Translations under genes and position numbers: made by a program | The notes under the pieces: model-generated | The model's input: only the letters and a program-made list of their open reading frames with translations | What the model was told of the DNA's origin: nothing | Databases searched by the model: none | In this document: piece after piece, positions 5,237 to 6,174 of the stretch | Layout of the letters: every line of letters starts with the position of its first letter | Position numbering within the stretch: the first letter of the stretch is position 1 | Assembly (NCBI GenBank): GCA_027619675.1 | Contig: JAQCHG010000111.1 | Span: 1 to 6,174, forward strand | Origin: Cyanobacteriota bacterium | Lineage (GTDB): Bacteria; Cyanobacteriota; Cyanobacteriia; Phormidesmidales; Phormidesmidaceae | Direction: 5' to 3' | DNA: 6,174 bases

Positions 5237-5287
5237 AGCTCCTTACGCTCCCTAGCTCCTTACGCTCCCTAGCTCCTTACGCTCCCC
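5237..5287. repeat. Three tandem 17-bp repeats before the ATPase gene
   Basis: The unit AGCTCCTTACGCTCCCT is found at 5237-5253 and 5254-5270 exactly, and at 5271-5287 with one change in the last base. The array ends 13 bases before the ATG at 5301. The unit contains half of the GCTCCC repeat motif used at the other junctions, so this looks like a local tandem expansion of that family. Confidence 0.85.
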
Positions 5288-5300
5288 ACCACCCCTAGCC

Positions 5301-6174
5301 ATGCAACTTCCACAAACTGCCCCTGCCCCCTCGCCCCCCCTCTCCTCTGACCCCTTACTCTCCGTCGAAAATCTCACCGTCGAGTTTCAAACTCGCTCCG
5401 GTGTGGTGAAGGCGCTAGAATCCGTCAGCTTTGCCATCCGCCCCGGCGAGACGGTTGGGATTGTGGGGGAGAGCGGTTCGGGGAAATCCGTCACGGCTTT
5501 CACCTTGATGGGGGTGCTGGATCGGGCGGGAAAAGTCACCGCCGGTCGGGCGTTATTTCAAACCGATCGCGTCGCCGTGGACCTACTCAAGGAGCCGGAA
5601 TCCTCCCTGCGGCAGCTTCGGGGCAAGGAGCTGTCGATGATCTTCCAAAATCCGCGCACCGCCCTCAACCCGATCCGTAAGGTGGGTAAGCAGATTACCG
5701 ATGTGCTGCGCTGCCACACCGACTTACCCAAGGCGGAGCTGCGGGCAAAAGCGTTGGAAATGCTGGCCAGCGTCCGCATTCCCGACCCCGAAAAGCGCTA
5801 TGACGCCTACCCCTACGAACTCTCCGGGGGCCTTTGCCAGCGAATCATGATTGCCCTGGCCCTAGCCTGTTCCCCCAAGTTGCTGATTGCCGATGAACCC
5901 ACCACCGGTTTGGATGTCACCACCCAAGCCACGGTGATGAATCTGATCAAAGACTTAGCCACCCAAAAACAGATGGCGGCGGTGCTGATCACCCACGATC
6001 TGGCCCTGGCCTCTGAATATTGCGATCGCATCGTGGTCATGCACGCCGGTCACGGGGTCGAAGCCGCCCCCACCCACAGTCTCTTCACCCATCCCCGCCA
6101 CCCCTACACAGCCAAACTGATCGCCGCCACCCCCGAACCCCACAAGTCTTTCGCCGATCTCACCCCAATTGCGG
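5301..6174 (+). CDS. Peptide-type ABC transporter ATP-binding protein, DppD/OppD family (partial, C-terminus off window)
   Basis: The frame is open for 291 codons to the right edge. ATP-binding motifs are all present: Walker A GESGSGKS (56-63), Q-loop at Q116 in MIFQNPRTALNP, signature LSGGLCQR (174-181), Walker B LLIADEP (194-200) with catalytic Glu199, D-loop around LDVTTQ, and switch His232 in THD. The oligopeptide-transporter C-terminal extension starts at HPRHPYTAKLI (264-274), which separates it from short-chain ABC ATPases and often leads to an iron-sulfur-type Cys motif just beyond. The signature carries L-C where M-R or similar is usual; the essential residues are kept. The first 17 residues are Pro/Ser/Ala-rich and encoded by the tail of the C-run repeat; ATG 5301 is the only ATG before the core. 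The protein would hydrolyse ATP to drive the two permeases. Its expression must pass through or around the opposing four-helix-bundle gene. Confidence 0.93.
   Translation, partial: MQLPQTAPAPSPPLSSDPLLSVENLTVEFQTRSGVVKALESVSFAIRPGETVGIVGESGSGKSVTAFTLMGVLDRAGKVTAGRALFQTDRVAVDLLKEPESSLRQLRGKELSMIFQNPRTALNPIRKVGKQITDVLRCHTDLPKAELRAKALEMLASVRIPDPEKRYDAYPYELSGGLCQRIMIALALACSPKLLIADEPTTGLDVTTQATVMNLIKDLATQKQMAAVLITHDLALASEYCDRIVVMHAGHGVEAAPTHSLFTHPRHPYTAKLIAATPEPHKSFADLTPIA

Larger units (their letters stand above)
4779..5277. repeat. 14-bp perfect inverted repeats bracketing the four-helix-bundle gene
   Basis: AGGAGCTAGGGAGC at 4779-4792 is the exact reverse complement of GCTCCCTAGCTCCT, which is present twice on the other side, at 5247-5260 and 5264-5277. 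The enclosed segment of about 450 bases holds just one gene, on the opposite strand to the operon. The copies belong to the same G/C-rich repeat family seen at the other operon junctions, so they may pre-date the gene. No flanking target-site duplication is obvious by eye. Confidence 0.65.

Noticed and set aside
5237..5287. CRISPR array
   Set aside because: The 17-bp units are directly adjacent with no spacers, and no cas gene is present; it is a simple tandem repeat.
4755..5300. Diversity-generating retroelement or 23S rRNA intervening sequence around the four-helix-bundle gene
   Set aside because: No reverse transcriptase, template/variable repeat or rRNA sequence is visible in the window.

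Overview
The window most likely comes from a cyanobacterium. The palindrome GCGATCGC (HIP1, highly over-represented in many cyanobacterial genomes) occurs exactly six times in 6.2 kb, at 682, 2825, 3011, 4017, 4053 and 6022. Leaders lack clear Shine-Dalgarno sequences on all four plus-strand genes. The gaps between genes are filled with G-rich or C-rich short repeats (GGGAGC / GCTCCC / CCCTAGC type), which are also common in filamentous cyanobacteria. The genus cannot be fixed from sequence alone.

Left part (1-820): on the minus strand lies a decayed MntA-HepT (nucleotidyltransferase antitoxin / HEPN toxin) module. The MntA-like reading frame keeps its GSX10DXD active site but has an in-frame TGA at codon 10, with a possible GTG restart immediately after it. 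The HepT partner, which should overlap its end, survives only as about a dozen recognisable codons with a TAA inside. Three 11-bp direct repeats, a small dyad and no convincing gene occupy 494-820.

Main part (821-6174): a plus-strand ABC importer operon of the dipeptide/oligopeptide (Dpp/Opp) class. It encodes a Tat-type lipoprotein substrate-binding protein (821-2506), a DppB-type permease (2672-3700), a DppC-type permease (3906-4754) and a DppD-type ATPase (from 5301, running off the right edge). A second ATPase (DppF-like) would be expected beyond the window. The binding lipoprotein would capture a substrate (peptide or other small ligand, not determinable here) and hand it to the permease pair, powered by ATP hydrolysis.

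The most unusual aspect is the architecture of the junctions. After the first and second stop codons lie G-run arrays that fit the classic G-quadruplex pattern, and a weaker G-run array follows the third. C-run arrays precede the next three start codons, so the arms can pair with each other. In the third junction a gene for a four-helix-bundle protein (23S rRNA intervening-sequence/S23 family) sits on the opposite strand, bracketed by perfect 14-bp inverted copies of the repeat. It looks like a cassette placed inside the operon. I see no clear new multi-gene system; the repeat-bracketed four-helix-bundle gene, the operon-wide G/C arm pattern and the decayed toxin-antitoxin pair are the things worth following up.
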